46,338 nucleotides of DNA from Saprolegnia diclina VS20 (GCF_000281045.1 NW_008246090.1:577659-623996); one strand, 5' to 3'. Numbered from the stretch's first letter, positions 1-11,895 are shown. Numbers and translations are program-made. Notes: generated from the sequence alone by a model not told the origin.

Positions 1-570
1 GATTTATCGAATTCTTCTTTTTGTCGCAGCGCCGCCCCGGATTGGTCAAAACTCGGCAGCCGCACTTACGAGAGCTTCAACTCGGAGATAGCTATTGCTC
101 ATATAAGTACGCCATCCGGATACGTTGACCGACCAGGATTCTTGCTGCAACAGCTCGCTGCGCAGCGAGAGGAGCGAGCAACAGCCATTGTCATTAGCAA
201 GTTGTACGACTACGCACCCGCCTGTCGCCTTGCCGCCGACACCCCTATCTGCGGTTCATCGCAATAAGTATAAGTCTTTTTAGCCATAACTTCGTTATAA
301 AACCACGGAAATTGACGGCTTGGAACCCGTCAAGATTTGTCCTTGGTCATCGTAAGACCTTAAGGCTGAGGGTCACGTGGTCATGGCGCCTATTACAGGC
401 GGCGTGGCGTGATGATGCAGGTGACAAGAGCGTCGTCACGCTGCGCCTGTGTCGCGTTGGACCTTGGCGAGAACCGGATATGGATACATCATCCGGATAG
501 GAATCCGTTGTCCGGATAAGGACACTCGTCCGGATACGACGCATACACAGACACGAGTTTGTGATATTGG
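1..570. other. upstream intergenic region
   Basis: No coding region can be supported here. Open frames are short and lack recognisable motifs. The stretch ends in the TCCGGATA cluster described separately and is presumably the promoter region of the gene starting near 571. Confidence 0.5.
473..536. promoter_or_regulatory. array of four TCCGGATA-type motifs
   Basis: CCGGATA-core motifs lie at 474-480, 492-499, 511-518 and 529-536, spaced 18-19 nt apart, with a fifth at 115-122. The last lies about 35 nt before the first ATG of the TIR-NACHT-SH2 gene. The same octamer recurs just upstream of other genes in the window (5512, 25108, 40220, 40241). It is therefore read as a transcription-factor site cluster or a degenerate ~19-bp tandem repeat. 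The factor is unknown. Confidence 0.45.
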
Positions 571-3500
571 ATGATGACGACGACGACCAAGAAGCCGAGC
601 TGCCCGTGCTGCCACGCGTCCTCGGTGCTGCTCCTCGAGCGCCGGCTGCTCTGGATCTGCGGCGCCTGTGAGCATACGTTTGCTGCGGCGTCGAGCGCGC
701 AGCTCGTCTCGTTCGTCGGCTACACGCGGCCAAAGTTGAAGATCTTCCTCTCGTGTCGGCGAACCGCGCTCCATGGCACATGGCCTCACGCAGACGCGTA
801 GATGGGCACGACCACTACCAGCCCCTCGCCATGGCCATCAAGACGCAGCGTACGCCACACCTTGGTTCCGGGGCGCGGCTAATACCTTTGTCTAGTGCAG
901 GAGCGAGGCCATTACGTCTGGGTCGACCACGAGCAGCTGACGCCAGGTACTTGCGTCCCTCGACTCACCTCTTATCGATCATGCAGGCTGCGACTGGGAA
1001 ACAGACATATCCAATGGCCTCAACCGCGTGAAAGAGGCCCAGGAGCACGGCCGTGTCTTGCTGCTCATGACGCCGCACGCGCTTCGGCGCCCGGACGGCT
1101 ATTGCCTCAACGAAATCGCGCGGGGTAGACGCCGCCACACGTTTCGATCGTCGTCTCACCTCCTCGACCTGTGTGCATAGCCATCACGCTGCGTCTGAGC
1201 ATCTTCCCGATCTTCCTCGCCGCGTGCGAGCCGCCCGCGTCCATTTCGCACCTGCCGTACTTTGACATGCGGTCGGTGGTGCCAACGCGCGACGACGAAG
1301 AGTCGCTCGACGCCTGGAACGCGCGCCTCGATACGGTTGTGCACAGCGCCGCGTTCCGTGACAGCGTCACCCGCTGCCTCAGCCTCCTCGAGCTCGTACG
1401 TCCTTCTTCGTTGGACGCGACTCGAAACATAGTGTATGCATAGTGCGACAGCATGCTTGCATATCCCATGGCCGCCATTGCCGGCGTCGACAATGTCGGC
1501 TTGTGCCTCCCCCAGAGCCTCCCTTCGCCGCCGGTCGCCGCGCTCAAGCCCGAGGCCGGCGCGGCCAACTCGCGCTTTGTGTTTAGCTTTGGCGAGAAGT
1601 GCACGGAGCTAGCGCGTCGGCTGTATACCGACTTGACTGCCGCAGGCTTTGCGATCCACGACGTCTCGCTGCAGCCGCTGCGACCGCGCATGGCGGCCGA
1701 GCACGAAGACGCGCGTCGCAAGGCGCTCGACTGGGCCCAAGAAGAGAAGAACGGCAAGCTCGTGCTCTTCATTACGCCGGGCAGCGTCGGTCGACCCCAC
1801 GGCGTCTGCCTCAACGAGATCTCGCTCGCCATGTCCAAGGGCCTTGGGTTCGTGCCGCTCATGCTGCGTCCGTGCGAGATTCCGCTGAGCATTTGCCGCA
1901 TCCAGTGGCTTGACATGTGCGACGTGTGTGCGGTCCACCGTCACGAGGCGTCAAATGAGATCGCGTGGGGCCTCCATGAAGCCCGGTACAAGACCCGCTA
2001 CCACCAGCTGCTCTCGGCCCTCGACGGCCAAATCGGCCTTGATCACGACGGCCAGCAAGCGCGGCTGTTTAGGTACCTACTACACATCGTTGGATTGTAC
2101 GATCGTTGTGGCTCATATGCCGCTAGCTTGCTCTCGCCGTTCTCGTTCCAGTCGCAGGTACGTCGCGCGGATGCTTTGCGGTCTACAGCCTAAACGACAC
2201 TTGCGTAGATTTCCAAGCTCACGCAGCTCTTTGTCGCACGCGAGTGGGTCCTCGCCAAGTACTTGACTCGCAACTTTCTTCGTAAGTATACTATCCATAT
2301 GTTGAATAGATACGATGCGTGGGTCCAGACACCGAACGGGAGCCGCATCTTTGTCATGTCGGGTGTCATTGGCTCGGGCAAAAGTGCTATTATGGCCCAA
2401 ATTATTCAAAACCGCCCGGAAATTGCAGCCTTCCACTTGGCGTCGCACGAAGAAGACCAGACGCAGAGCGCGCGCCGGTGCGTGCTCAGCCTTGTGTACC
2501 AGCTCTCGACGCAGCTGCCCGAATATGCCAACGTGATCAAGTACACCTTCGCCACGTCTTTATTCTCCACTATCAAAAATTGACCTAGCTCTCAAGAGCC
2601 CCTCGAAGAAATCGTGCCCGTCAAGTCGCTCGTCGACCTCATCCACGCTCTTTTGATTGCACCGCTGAGTGCGATTGCGCACCCCGCGTCGATTCTGGTA
2701 CGATGCCAATTTTACCAAATTTTTCCAACATTTTCCCACTCGGTTGCACCGAATTTCAACCCTATTTCCAAGAATTTCAAAAATTCGACCATTGATGCTT
2801 GTAGGTGCTGCTCATCGATGGCATCGACTGCTTTGAACCGGGCTTTGTCGCCACGCTCACGGCCCACATGGACCTCTGGCCGTCGTGGGTGCGGTTCGTC
2901 TTTGGGACACGCGAGGACCCGAGTGTGCTCCAGACGCTCCAGGCGTACATGCCGCCCGCGGTCTCGCTGGACCCATCGCTTCCAGACTCGAAGCTCGACA
3001 TCAAGGCGTATTTGCATCTCGCGCTGACGCCGCAACTGACGTCCGAGAGCCAAAGCAAGCGCAACGAGATCGTCGACTTCATTGCAGCGCGCTCCGAAGG
3101 GCTCTTTCTTTACGCGCGCCACCTCGTGAACGCGATCGCGGTCGGCCAGCTCCAGCTGAACCAGCTCGACGCGTTCCCAACCTCCATGGGCGGCTGCCTT
3201 CAGCACTGCTTTGATGCGCAGTTTCCGTCCATCGAGTACTACAAGGTTGTCTTTGATGCAAGGTATGGACGATAATGACGCAGCCGGTATCGACGTAGAA
3301 GACGATCCGCCCCGTACTTGAAGTGCTCTGTGCCGCCAACGAGCCGCTGCCGCTGTCGATGTTCCGCTCCATCTTGGCGCTTGCGGTACGCAGACTGTCG
3401 CGACATTATTCGTAAGACGCGGGGTAGGTCTACGAGCAGCAAGACATTCTGGCATGGTTTGGGTCGCTCTTTTACATAACCGACAGCGACATCATCAAGC

Positions 3501-4443
3501 CGTTCCACTCGAGCGTCTTGGATTGGCTGCAGGACGCCAAGTCGGCGGGTCCATATTTCGTCGACGCCGAGTGCGTCATCGTCCGCTCTATCGTGTTAGG
3601 ATGACAGACCCTCTTTGTGTGCAGGAACGGCCACTACGCGATCGGTGTCTGGTGCTACAACGAGTACCAGCGCAGTGTCAAGACGGGTGTCGATTTCTCC
3701 AAACTCGAGTACGACTCGAGATGACAAGTTGTCCATCCTAGTATCGATGATGATGGTATGTAGTTTTGACCTCGAGACAGCGCGGGAAACCGCGACGCGC
3801 CGCGCACGCATCTACATTGTGCGCCACGCCCGCCAGCACCTCGAGGTATAGTTCAACGAGGCGAGCATGGCGCACACGACGATCTCGTAGCAACTGATTG
3901 ACGAGACGCATTTTTTGGCGGCCATGGACATGATGATGTTCTTCAACACGGACGACACGTTCCTTTTGGCCCAACGACTCCTTAGCATCCGCGAAATCGG
4001 TCTCCAGAGGTCCGTCCTCGTCGTCGCGACTCGTATCGGGTCACGTACCGTCGTCTAGCTTCTTCCACGGCAAGATCTCGCGCGACCAAGCCCAAGCGCT
4101 CCTCAAGCGCAACGCGCAGCCCGGCGCGTTCTTGATCCGGTACAGCTCGGCCCAGAAGGCGTACTGCGTCTCGTTTGTGCCGGCGCGCATGACGCCGGGT
4201 GTGTACCAGCACAACCTCATCTACCATCTCAACTCAGTACCTATTTCGCTCGTTGACAACACTGTAGCTCACCGAATGGGATAGGGCGCGTACTCGCTCG
4301 CACCACCGCACGAAGTACATGCGACGACCGAGATCTTCTCGGACCTCGTGAGCTTCGTCGAGGCATTCCAGCGCCGTGGTATCCTCAAGGCACCGATTCG
4401 CTGCGTTGGCACGATCAACCGGTCGATTTCCAAGTCGGCTTGA
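571..4443 (+). CDS. TIR-TIR-NACHT-SH2 STAND (NLR-like) protein, frameshifted
   Basis: Sixteen exons are proposed: 571-849, 896-946, 987-1124, 1181-1395, 1444-2072, 2127-2157, 2209-2555, 2589-2697, 2805-3245, 3299-3385, 3428-3570, 3625-3708, 3764-3845, 3891-4009, 4059-4236 and 4285-4443. Domain order is a CPCC...CGAC zinc-ribbon-like start; TIR 1 (KIFLS strand at ~735, YVWVDHEQL, YCLNEIA near 1105-1120); TIR 2 (FVFSFGEKC to IQWLDMCD, with VCLNEIS); NACHT with Walker A GVIGSGKSA (~2365) and Walker B VLLIDGIDCF (2805); a winged-helix-like region (FHSSVLDWLQ); and SH2 (FFHGKIS, then FLIRYS equivalent to FLVRES). Both TIRs keep the glutamate that is catalytic in NAD-cleaving TIRs. Exon lengths sum to 3092 nt, one short of a whole number of codons. 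The missing base lies near 745-756, where the reading frame switches inside TIR 1. This is either a sequencing indel or early decay. The exon 9 donor (GTTGTC) and exon 7 donor (GTCTTT) are unusual. The function as an intracellular switch or immune-type receptor is inference. Confidence 0.72.
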
Positions 4444-5615
4444 GGAAGGTGACGTGGCGGCCTCTCGTGCCAGATCCCGGCCGAAACGCTTCCTTTTGTA
4501 ACCGCCGAGAGGGTAGTATCGTGTAGACCGTAGTAAAACGCTCATCGACTCAGTTCTGATGTTTGCGAGGAGATGGCGCCACGTCATTGAACGCCCAAGC
4601 CATACGAGCTCGAGTGTGCGATCTCTGTGCATGCGAGACTGCCCGAGCGCCCATGACCCGCCACCACGAAGCTCAAGGACTGAGTGCCCTTGCTGGGCTG
4701 CGGCTGCTACGATCAATGATGCATCGGCTTGAACTTGGACGATGCATACCACTTTGAAAGACCGAAACTACACTACAGTATGCTACCAAACCACAACCGC
4801 GGTTGCTACAGTGTACCATGCAACTCAACGGCCACCGTCTTGACGTCCTATACTATAGCTCGCATGCCGCCAACGACGACGACGACAACGGAAACTCGAT
4901 CGCACGCTCTGCAGCAACCGCCTTTGGTTGTTGACGCGGTTAGATACGAGTATAATTTACACTACATTTCGTAGTAGCCACGGCCTACCTCTAGTACATC
5001 TACGAGACGCGAGAACAAAGACACGAGGTCACAACCGACGCAGAAAGGGCAAATGACGCGTCGCGCTGTGCGCACTGTAACACTGCGCCTGGTGGCGCTG
5101 CGGAAAGCTCCCAACAAGGAGCTCATGGTACGTAACGAGCGAGAGACGACCACGCGACCGAGTCAATATCATGTATCGTGTCCCAACGGCAAATATAACA
5201 ATTGAACGACGAGACCAACAAAACGACTTGTGCGTCACAATGCATAGCGCGCTGTACACTGTACACCCACGTGTAACTTGTGCTCTGCCTACGGTAGCGA
5301 AGCTGATGTCGCCGCGACAAGAGTGGCATAGCGTAGCGACACCACGGTGGCGTCGTGTCTGTTGGCGGCCCCGGCGACGCCACTGACGCCGTTGCTGCTA
5401 GCCTAGCCTAGGCATCTAGTCCATGCCCTCGAACGCAGCCATGGCGCCAGCTGGGCACCTCCACGGCGCCTGGCGAGCCAGTCGGCAATCATCTGATCCC
5501 GTCGGCGCGTATCCGGATGCTTCGTATTGACCAATCGGCGGGCCGCATGGCCTGTAACTCGCTGGTTTTTATGCGCTGGGTGTGACGCCACTCCATTCTG
5601 CTCCTTGGCACAAGC
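4444..5615. other. intergenic region, 1.2 kb
   Basis: No supported gene. It holds TACAGTGTAC at 4807-4816, the palindrome GTACACTGTAC at 5254-5264, TCCGGAT at 5512-5518 and a CCAAT motif at about 5531. The last two are 85-104 nt upstream of the next gene. Confidence 0.5.
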
Positions 5616-7061
5616 GTGATGGACCCGATGCTGCTCTCGTCGGCGAAGGAGGCGCCGATTTACGTGAGCGGCCTCACGGAGCGCCGATTCTGGAAGCGCG
5701 ACGATGTCGCCTGCTACGTGTGTCAGAAGTACTTCAACAAGTACCGGCGAAAGCACAACTGCCGCGTGGTAACACCGACTTTGCTGTTTGTCGTATCCAT
5801 GGCTCATGATGCGCGTCGACGAATGTAGTGCGGCGAGCTCGTCTGCGACTCGTGTACCGAGCACCAGCAGCTCGTAGTCGTGCGCGGGCGCGGCGTCACG
5901 AACACGCGCGTTTGCTATGCATGCGTCATCCTGGCGACCGACGACGACGAGACGCCGGCTGCCACCTTTGGCGCCATGAGCCCCGACCGCCCATCGTTTG
6001 ACCTGCCGTCGCGCCACCACACGGCGTCGTCGCCAGCGCTTCGGGACAGGGCCCCACCGCCGCCGCTCGCGTCCTCGACGGTCTCGTCGTCGGGCGCCCC
6101 GCCGCCCGAGTGGGGTTACCCGTGGCCGTCCCCGCCCACCGTACCGGACGAAGCGCAGCGGCTACGCGAGCTGTACAAGCTCAACATTCTCGACTCGCCG
6201 CCCGATGACACGTGCGACATCATGTGCGAGACAGCAGCCCAAGCGCTCGAGACGTCGGTCGCTGCGATTAGCTTTATCGACGCCGACCGGCAGTGGTTCA
6301 AAGCGCGCCTTGGGCTCCTCCAAACGTTCATTGCGCGCCACGTGAGTCTCTGTGCGCCATTGCTCGTCACCAAGACGTCGGTCGCGATCCCCGATTTGCA
6401 GTTTGATGCGCATTTTCAGCACAACCCGCTCGTGACCGGGGCGGCAGCGATCCGCTTCTACGCCGCCGCGCCCGTCCTCGTCAAAGGCCACGTGGTGGGC
6501 ACAGTCTTTGTGTTTGACCAGTACCCGCGGTCGCCCGGGGCGTGCGACCGGGCGCGCGAGACCCTCGAAAACGTCGCGACGTCGGTCGAACTGTACCTTG
6601 AAGATTGTCAACTCTCGATGGAACAGAGCCGCCCGACCGACCGGCGGCGGTCTGTCACCTTTGGCCCGTCCCCGACATTGGAGCAGCGTCCGTCGACGGC
6701 CATGCTCGAAGACAACGCGAGCGACGATGGCATTCACATGCGTGCACCGTCGACGACGATCCTCGAGTCGGACACGTCACCGCACCGGCCGCGGCGTGCC
6801 GACCGGACCTTCGACTCGATCGATACGACGGCGCTCGCTGACATGAGCGAAGGCACGTCGTTTCCAACGACCGACGTCTTGCCGCAGCTCCGTCTCGACG
6901 ACGATAACGACGAAGAGGAAAAGCAGAGCGACGAGGTCCAGACCGAGTCACGCCGGGGCGTCCTGGAAGCGCTCGAGAGCGGCGAAGTGTCATTGCGGCT
7001 TCTCGATCTGCTCACAATTAGCGCGCGCACGCAGCAGCAAGTGGCCACCATGGCGCCGTAG
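5616..7061 (+). CDS. FYVE-GAF protein, paralogue 1
   Basis: Two exons, 5616-5768 and 5829-7061, give about 461 residues. The N-terminal FYVE-type finger (residues ~25-65) has a WxxD-like FWKRDD, CYVC, the basic patch RRKHNCR (PI3P signature with one His to Asn change), then CGELVCDSC. The intron falls exactly between NCRV and CGE. After a Ser/Pro-rich linker, residues ~145-320 form a GAF domain (WGYPWPSPP, AISFIDADRQWFKARLG, NPLVTG, IRFYAAAPV, GTVFVFD) of the type found in bacterial sensor proteins. An acidic and serine-rich segment leads to the family's C-terminal LLDLLT...TQQQVAT motif. The start uses the first of two ATGs. A likely role is endosome or PI3P-membrane targeting of a small-molecule or redox sensor; the ligand is unknown. 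It is the first member of a same-family cluster extending to 22.6 kb. Confidence 0.85.
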
Positions 7062-7500
7062 CCCACGTCCTATTTATTACCGTTAGTCCAAGCTCTTGAT
7101 GTTGTGGTGCACACCGTGTTGCAACAACGTAGCAGGTAGTAGGTGTTTAGGAAGCAGACGTCAAAGGACTCGGACTGCGGTCGAGTGGCCACACTGCGGC
7201 CAACAAAGCATCTACTAGTATCTACTAAGCTTAGTACGGAACGATACAACGAGACTCTACCACCGAGTACCATCGGACGGCGCTGCCTCCCCACGGCACC
7301 TCCTCTCGCTTGATGACGATGCGTCGGCGCTGCAGCCCTGCACTAACGTTAATAAGCTGTCTGGCCTGCAGCCAAAGCTTCGAGCGACTTGTCGTCGTCG
7401 TCGTCGTCGTTGCCTACACTGTACAACAGCCGCGGACGCACCATCTGTCTGGGCTGGAAAACGCTGGGAAATGCAAAGTGAGATTCTTGCATTTCCAAGC
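7062..7500. other. intergenic region
   Basis: No gene supported. Contains a (GTC)n microsatellite at about 7388-7410 and TACACTGTAC at 7415-7424, both upstream of the next gene. Confidence 0.45.
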
Positions 7501-8450
7501 ATGGTGCCGGCAACGCAAGGAAAGAAGCCGCCGCTCCTCGTGCACGCGTCACGTATTCACCACGACTGGATGCGCCATGCGTCCGAGTGCATCATCTGCA
7601 GCAAGCCCTTCTCGCTCCTTCGGCGGCGTCACCACTGCCATATCGTACGCGCCGTTCTTTCTTGTCCGGTCACTCGCATTCTCTGTAGTGCGGTGGCATT
7701 GTCTGCCGAAGCTGCAGCGAGCACGAGACGCTCATCGTCCTGCCCGTCATGCAGGTGCTGCACAGCGTGCGCGTCTGCGTCGTGTGCCTCGACCAGTGTG
7801 ACACGAACGGCGCGCCGGGCGAGTACGTGCCACGGCACAAGCCCGAGGCAGCGTGGAGCAATGCGTGGCCCGAGCCGCCGACGCCGCCCGACGAGCCCGC
7901 GCGTCTGCAATTCCTTGATCAGATTGCGCAGCATTTTAGTGCGTGGCATGAGTTTGACCGTGTCTGCGAGATGACGTCGTCGCTGCTCAAGACGCCGGTG
8001 ATGGCCATTAGCATCATTGATGCAACGCACCAGCACTTTGCCGCGCGCATGGGGCTTGTCCAAGCCGACATTTCCCGCCACGTGAGTCTCTGCGCCCACG
8101 TTCTGTGCTCAAAGGCACCGACTGCCGTCCCCGATTTGACACAAAGTGCGCTCTATCGACGAAATCCCATGGTCGCCGGTCCCGCCAACGTTCGGTTCTA
8201 CGCGTCCGTGCCGCTTTTGTCACCGCCCAATGCCCTTGTCCTTGGGACCGTCTTTGTCATGGACACGACGCCGCGGACTTTGTCAGAGTGCGAGGAGGCG
8301 CTGCGGCTGCTCGCCCAAGTGGCGCACGCTGTCATGCTGCGGATCGAGAGCGATGAGGTCGCGACCGCCGGGCGACTCCAAGCGATCGAGGACATGATGA
8401 CGCGGACGCGCCAACAAGTCGACCACATGACCACGATGAGCCAGCGTTAG
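7501..8450 (+). CDS. FYVE-GAF protein, paralogue 2 (short)
   Basis: Exons 7501-7644 and 7689-8450 give about 301 residues; an in-frame ATG at 7471 would add ten. The finger reads DWMRH, CIIC, RRRHHCHI, intron, CGGIVCRSC. Compared with the PI3P consensus it keeps RRRHHC but has His instead of the last Arg. The linker is short, so the GAF domain (AWPEPPTPP, MAISIIDATHQHFAARMG, ISRHVSLCAHV, NPMVAGPANVRFYAS, GTVFVMDT) begins near residue 105. The protein ends in the family motif MTRTRQQVDHM. The intron is in the same codon position as in all other fingers of the cluster. It lies head-to-tail with its neighbours at 5.6 and 9.5 kb, consistent with tandem duplication. Function as a membrane-targeted GAF sensor is inferred from domains. 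Confidence 0.83.
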
Positions 8451-9539
8451 CATCTCGCGCTAATACCACTAGTATCGTCCGACGAGATGATGTATCGCCT
8501 TCGTGCATGCGCTGACGTTAATGCATGCGTTGCATACTTGGAGGCGGTGCTGGTCACCGGGTAAATGCACCCATGCTGTGGGCGCAAGGTCCTGAGCTTG
8601 CGGCGACGTTCCGACGTGCAATGGCCGAACGCATCACGTAGCTGCGATGGTTGCTGGCCTGCTGCGATGGCGGCACCTTGGTGTTGTTGCTTTGCATGCG
8701 TTGCTCACGCCGCCGACTGGCACTTGGATGGATCGCAGCCACTGCATTTGAACCGTGCGGCTCCCTCAACAATGGAGCCGGTCCTTGCGAATCGGTGGTC
8801 GTTCTCGTTCTGCTGGCACCACCACCTCGTAACCACCACCTTTGACGTCGCTGAACTTTCCCAGTATCATTCTCTCGGATGTCGATGACGACGCGGCGTG
8901 ATGTACAATGCGCCACGGTGTCGTGTCCAAAGCTACCCAACACCGAGTATTGTGAGTGCTTACGCATCCACTGTCGTATCGTCGTCGTCGTCTGTCCTAT
9001 CTCGACGACGCGCTCGTTCGATCGAATACTTCAGGAGCGATCACGGCATCGCATTATTGCATTTCACCATGTGCCAAGCCCTCGCCGAGTACTGGAAGGG
9101 TACTCTGAGCATATACGCTTCTGGCGAGTGGCGACAGCGCGCTGACTGAACCTTCTGCAAGGCAAAAGCTGTCGCCAGGGCTTCTTCTCGGGTACTTTGC
9201 TGCGCAACAACCCATTTTTCCGACCCCATGGTGCTGTCGCAACAGCCTTCAAGAATCCTGCTTGGGTGTGTTGCAAAAACCCAGCATCGCGCTCGTTTCT
9301 ATGGGGCCGCCACGCGGATCTAACAGTTAGACTGTCGACCGAACGGCAACCTCGGTGTCGCATGGCGTTATAATTTGGTTATAACCATTGGAAAGGGCCA
9401 TCTGGGTGATGGGTCGCGAACTGGCGCGTGGGCTTGTGGTCGCGACACCAGCGGATTTATACCCGCCACCAAGCGCGTGGCAGGTGACGGCTTGTCATTC
9501 ACTTACTTGCCGCGTTCCGCGCACTAGCGTATTTATTCC
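8451..9539. other. intergenic region, 1.1 kb
   Basis: Only short frames without family motifs or plausible splice partners are present. I see no gene, RNA or repeat that can be supported. Confidence 0.4.
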
Positions 9540-11119
9540 ATGCCGCTCAAGACTGGCCACCCGATCTTTGTGGAGCAGCTCCGGCCCCAGTACACGTGGG
9601 TGCCCAACGCGACGCGCAGTGTCTGCTACCTCTGCAAGCGCCGCTTTGGCCTCTTTCGCCACAAGAAGAACTGCCGTGTCGTACGTCATGACGCGTTATA
9701 ACTTGTGTGCTCATCGTTTCGCTCTAGTGTGGTGAAGTTGTCTGCAGCAGCTGCACACAAAAGAAGCAGTCGGTCATTCTGGACGTGACGGGCTTTACCA
9801 AAACCCGCGTCTGCTTTGCGTGCATCGTGGCGTGCACGCTGCCACCGGCCGGCTCGAGCATCGCCGACCGCCACCAAGTGCACCCGATGGACACTAACCA
9901 ACACGACTGTGTCCCGCGCGGGTCGCTCATCCGGACGTCGTCGCACGGGAAGCACCGCCAGTTGCACCACGCGCTTGTCCCGCACCCGGCGCACGGCCCG
10001 ACGATCCGCGCCGAGAACGGAGCGATTTTGCGCCAGAGCTACATCCACTTGACGCCAAAAGCGTGGGATTACGAGCATTTTGGCAACAACTTTGTCGATA
10101 CGGCGCGCAAAACCGAGACGCGACCGACCTCGATCCGGTACTCGGACATTCTCGGGAAGGGCAAGGGCCCGATCAAGCTCCTCGAGAGCGAGAAGGGGTC
10201 GCCGACCTCGGACGAGACGCGCAACACGCTCGTGCTGCAGCCGGCGCTGCCGCAGCCGCTGCTCGTGGCCGACACCAAGGCGACTGGGAGCTCGCCGCCG
10301 ACCACGCCGCACTCGATGGTGCTCCACCTCCAGCACGACATGACGTACGGGTACCCGCTGGATTTTGACTGGGATTTCGCGTGGCCCAAGCCGCCGACGG
10401 TCGCGTTTGAGAAGCAGCGCCTCGACGAGCTCTTCAACTTTGACATTCTTGATGGCAAGCAAGAAGATGTGCTCGACATCATTTGCGACCTCGCCGCGCA
10501 GCGTCTCGAGGCGCCGTTGGCGGCCGTGAGCTTTATCGACCACGACCACCAATACTTCAAGGCCTCGACCGGCTGGCGCATTGCCGACGTGCCGCGCAAC
10601 CAAGCGTTCTGCGCCCACGTGCTCCGCATCAAGGCGCCGTTGGCGGTCAACGACACGCGCCTCGACGCGCGCTTTGACCAGAACCCGCTCGTGACGGGGC
10701 CCCACGCCGTGCGCTCGTACCTCTCGGCGCCGATTCTGTCGCCGGTCTCGCACCTCGTGCTCGGCACGGTCTTTATCATGGACACGAAAGCGCGGACGTT
10801 CTCGAGTGCGCAGATCGACACGATCGAGCGCTTGGCGGTCGCGGCCGCAAGCCACATTGACTCGCACAAGTACCACAGCAAGATGACGACGGTGGCGGCA
10901 CCCGTGGTGGGCGCCACCGACAAGCCGACGGTCGCCGAGGCCAAAGCGGCGGCTACGATCGAAGTACCGACCGAGACAGCGACGACGGCAGCCAAGGACA
11001 AGGGCATGGCGGTGATGCTCCAAGGTCTCTTGCAAAAGACGACGCAGACGCAGCAAGAAGTCGCGACCCGCGGCAGCGCCATGTCGCACACGTCGTCGGA
11101 AGCCTTTGAAGTCGACTAA
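9540..11119 (+). CDS. FYVE-GAF protein, paralogue 3 (long linker)
   Basis: Exons 9540-9680 and 9728-11119 give about 510 residues. The finger has WVPN, CYLC, RHKKNCRV, then CGEVVCSSC after the conserved intron. The basic patch is diverged from R(R/K)HHCR, so PI3P binding is uncertain. A long His- and Ser-rich linker of roughly 190 residues precedes the GAF domain (~255-430: YPLDFDWDFAWPKPP, AAVSFIDHDHQYFKAS, VPRNQAFCAHVL, NPLVTGPHAVRSYLSAPI, GTVFIMDT). The tail carries LLQKTTQTQQEVAT, the cluster's signature C-terminus, after an Ala/Thr-rich stretch. Same orientation and intron position as the two upstream paralogues. Role as a ligand- or redox-sensing adaptor on membranes is inference. Confidence 0.85.
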
Positions 11120-11604
11120 ATACAGGCACCTCATAGGGTTAGGGTAGAAGACACCAAGGATCGTTCGGTTCTTATATTGTACAAATAGACAACTATATAT
11201 ACTAGCACATGTTGTGGAATAGTAGATTCGCCTCTAGCAGATAGATATATGGTCCGACCTTGAGCGACATACTTGCGTCGGTGCATGCGACAGAGCGATG
11301 CCCGCCATGAGGCGCAAGGACTAGGCGAGAGGTGCGCTCGAGAGGTCCGGAGAGGACAGGGCGATACGCAGAAAAGGTGACCTTGCTATGCTTTTGCGGA
11401 CCAAGTCTGGACAACACCTTGAAGGAACCCATCGCGGGCCATAGCTTGATACAAGAACTTATGCAGTATTTAAATATATATTAACGTGTTTCGCGTTATC
11501 TTCATAATCACACAAAGGCTTCGCATACTAGCAATCTCCTTGCAGCCTTTATGAACCGGAACTTGCAGGGACACGTGGCAAAATCGTTCATGTCCTCTCG
11601 CTCG
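11120..11604. other. intergenic region
   Basis: AT-richer than neighbours. Contains a single telomere-like AGGGTTAGGGT at about 11135 that is too short to mean more. No gene supported. Confidence 0.4.
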
Positions 11605-11895
11605 TCACTCGAGCGCATTTAGCGTGGCTTCCATACGTCGAACGGCTTCGGCGAGCTTCGCAATCTGCAAATTGTCGTGTTCTACGATTGGGACGACCGT
11701 GAGTCGGAGGGGACTTTCGATCGGGCGGTTGAGAAGGTCCTGGAGCAGCGCGTCCATCGTGCCCTCCTTGGTGGTATGGGTTCGATCCTTGGGGGCGGCC
11801 ATTAGATCCTCGGTACGCTTGGTGCCCCCGCGTGTAGTCTTGCAAATCGACAGTGGGGTTGTGTCCTTTGTATTGACGTCGCTCCTCGTTTCCAT
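11605..11895 (-). pseudogene. C-terminal relic of a FYVE-GAF gene
   Basis: A 96-codon frame on the minus strand ends with KLAEAVRRMEATLNALE. This matches the C-terminal coiled coil of the FYVE-GAF proteins at 18.5 and 21.3 kb (KLADAVKRMEAKLDSKD), and MDALLQDLLNR corresponds to their MLMDLLCR. Nothing resembling a finger or GAF domain lies upstream on the same strand. It is therefore best read as the surviving 3' end of a lost copy. A small functional coiled-coil protein cannot be excluded, because the frame is intact and begins with ATG. Confidence 0.55.

Noticed and set aside
287-300. loxP-like TAACTTCGTTATAA
   Set aside because: Resembles part of a loxP arm but is short, imperfect and lacks the second arm; chance AT-rich sequence.
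2282-2309. Possible 28-nt intron GTAAGT...ATAG
   Set aside because: Removing it breaks the frame into the NACHT domain, whereas reading through keeps it open.
9686-11134. 482-codon minus-strand open frame
   Set aside because: Antisense shadow of the FYVE-GAF gene at 9540-11119; Arg/Val-rich with no domain.
11134-11145. Telomere-like AGGGTTAGGGT
   Set aside because: Only about one and a half repeat units; not an interstitial telomere.
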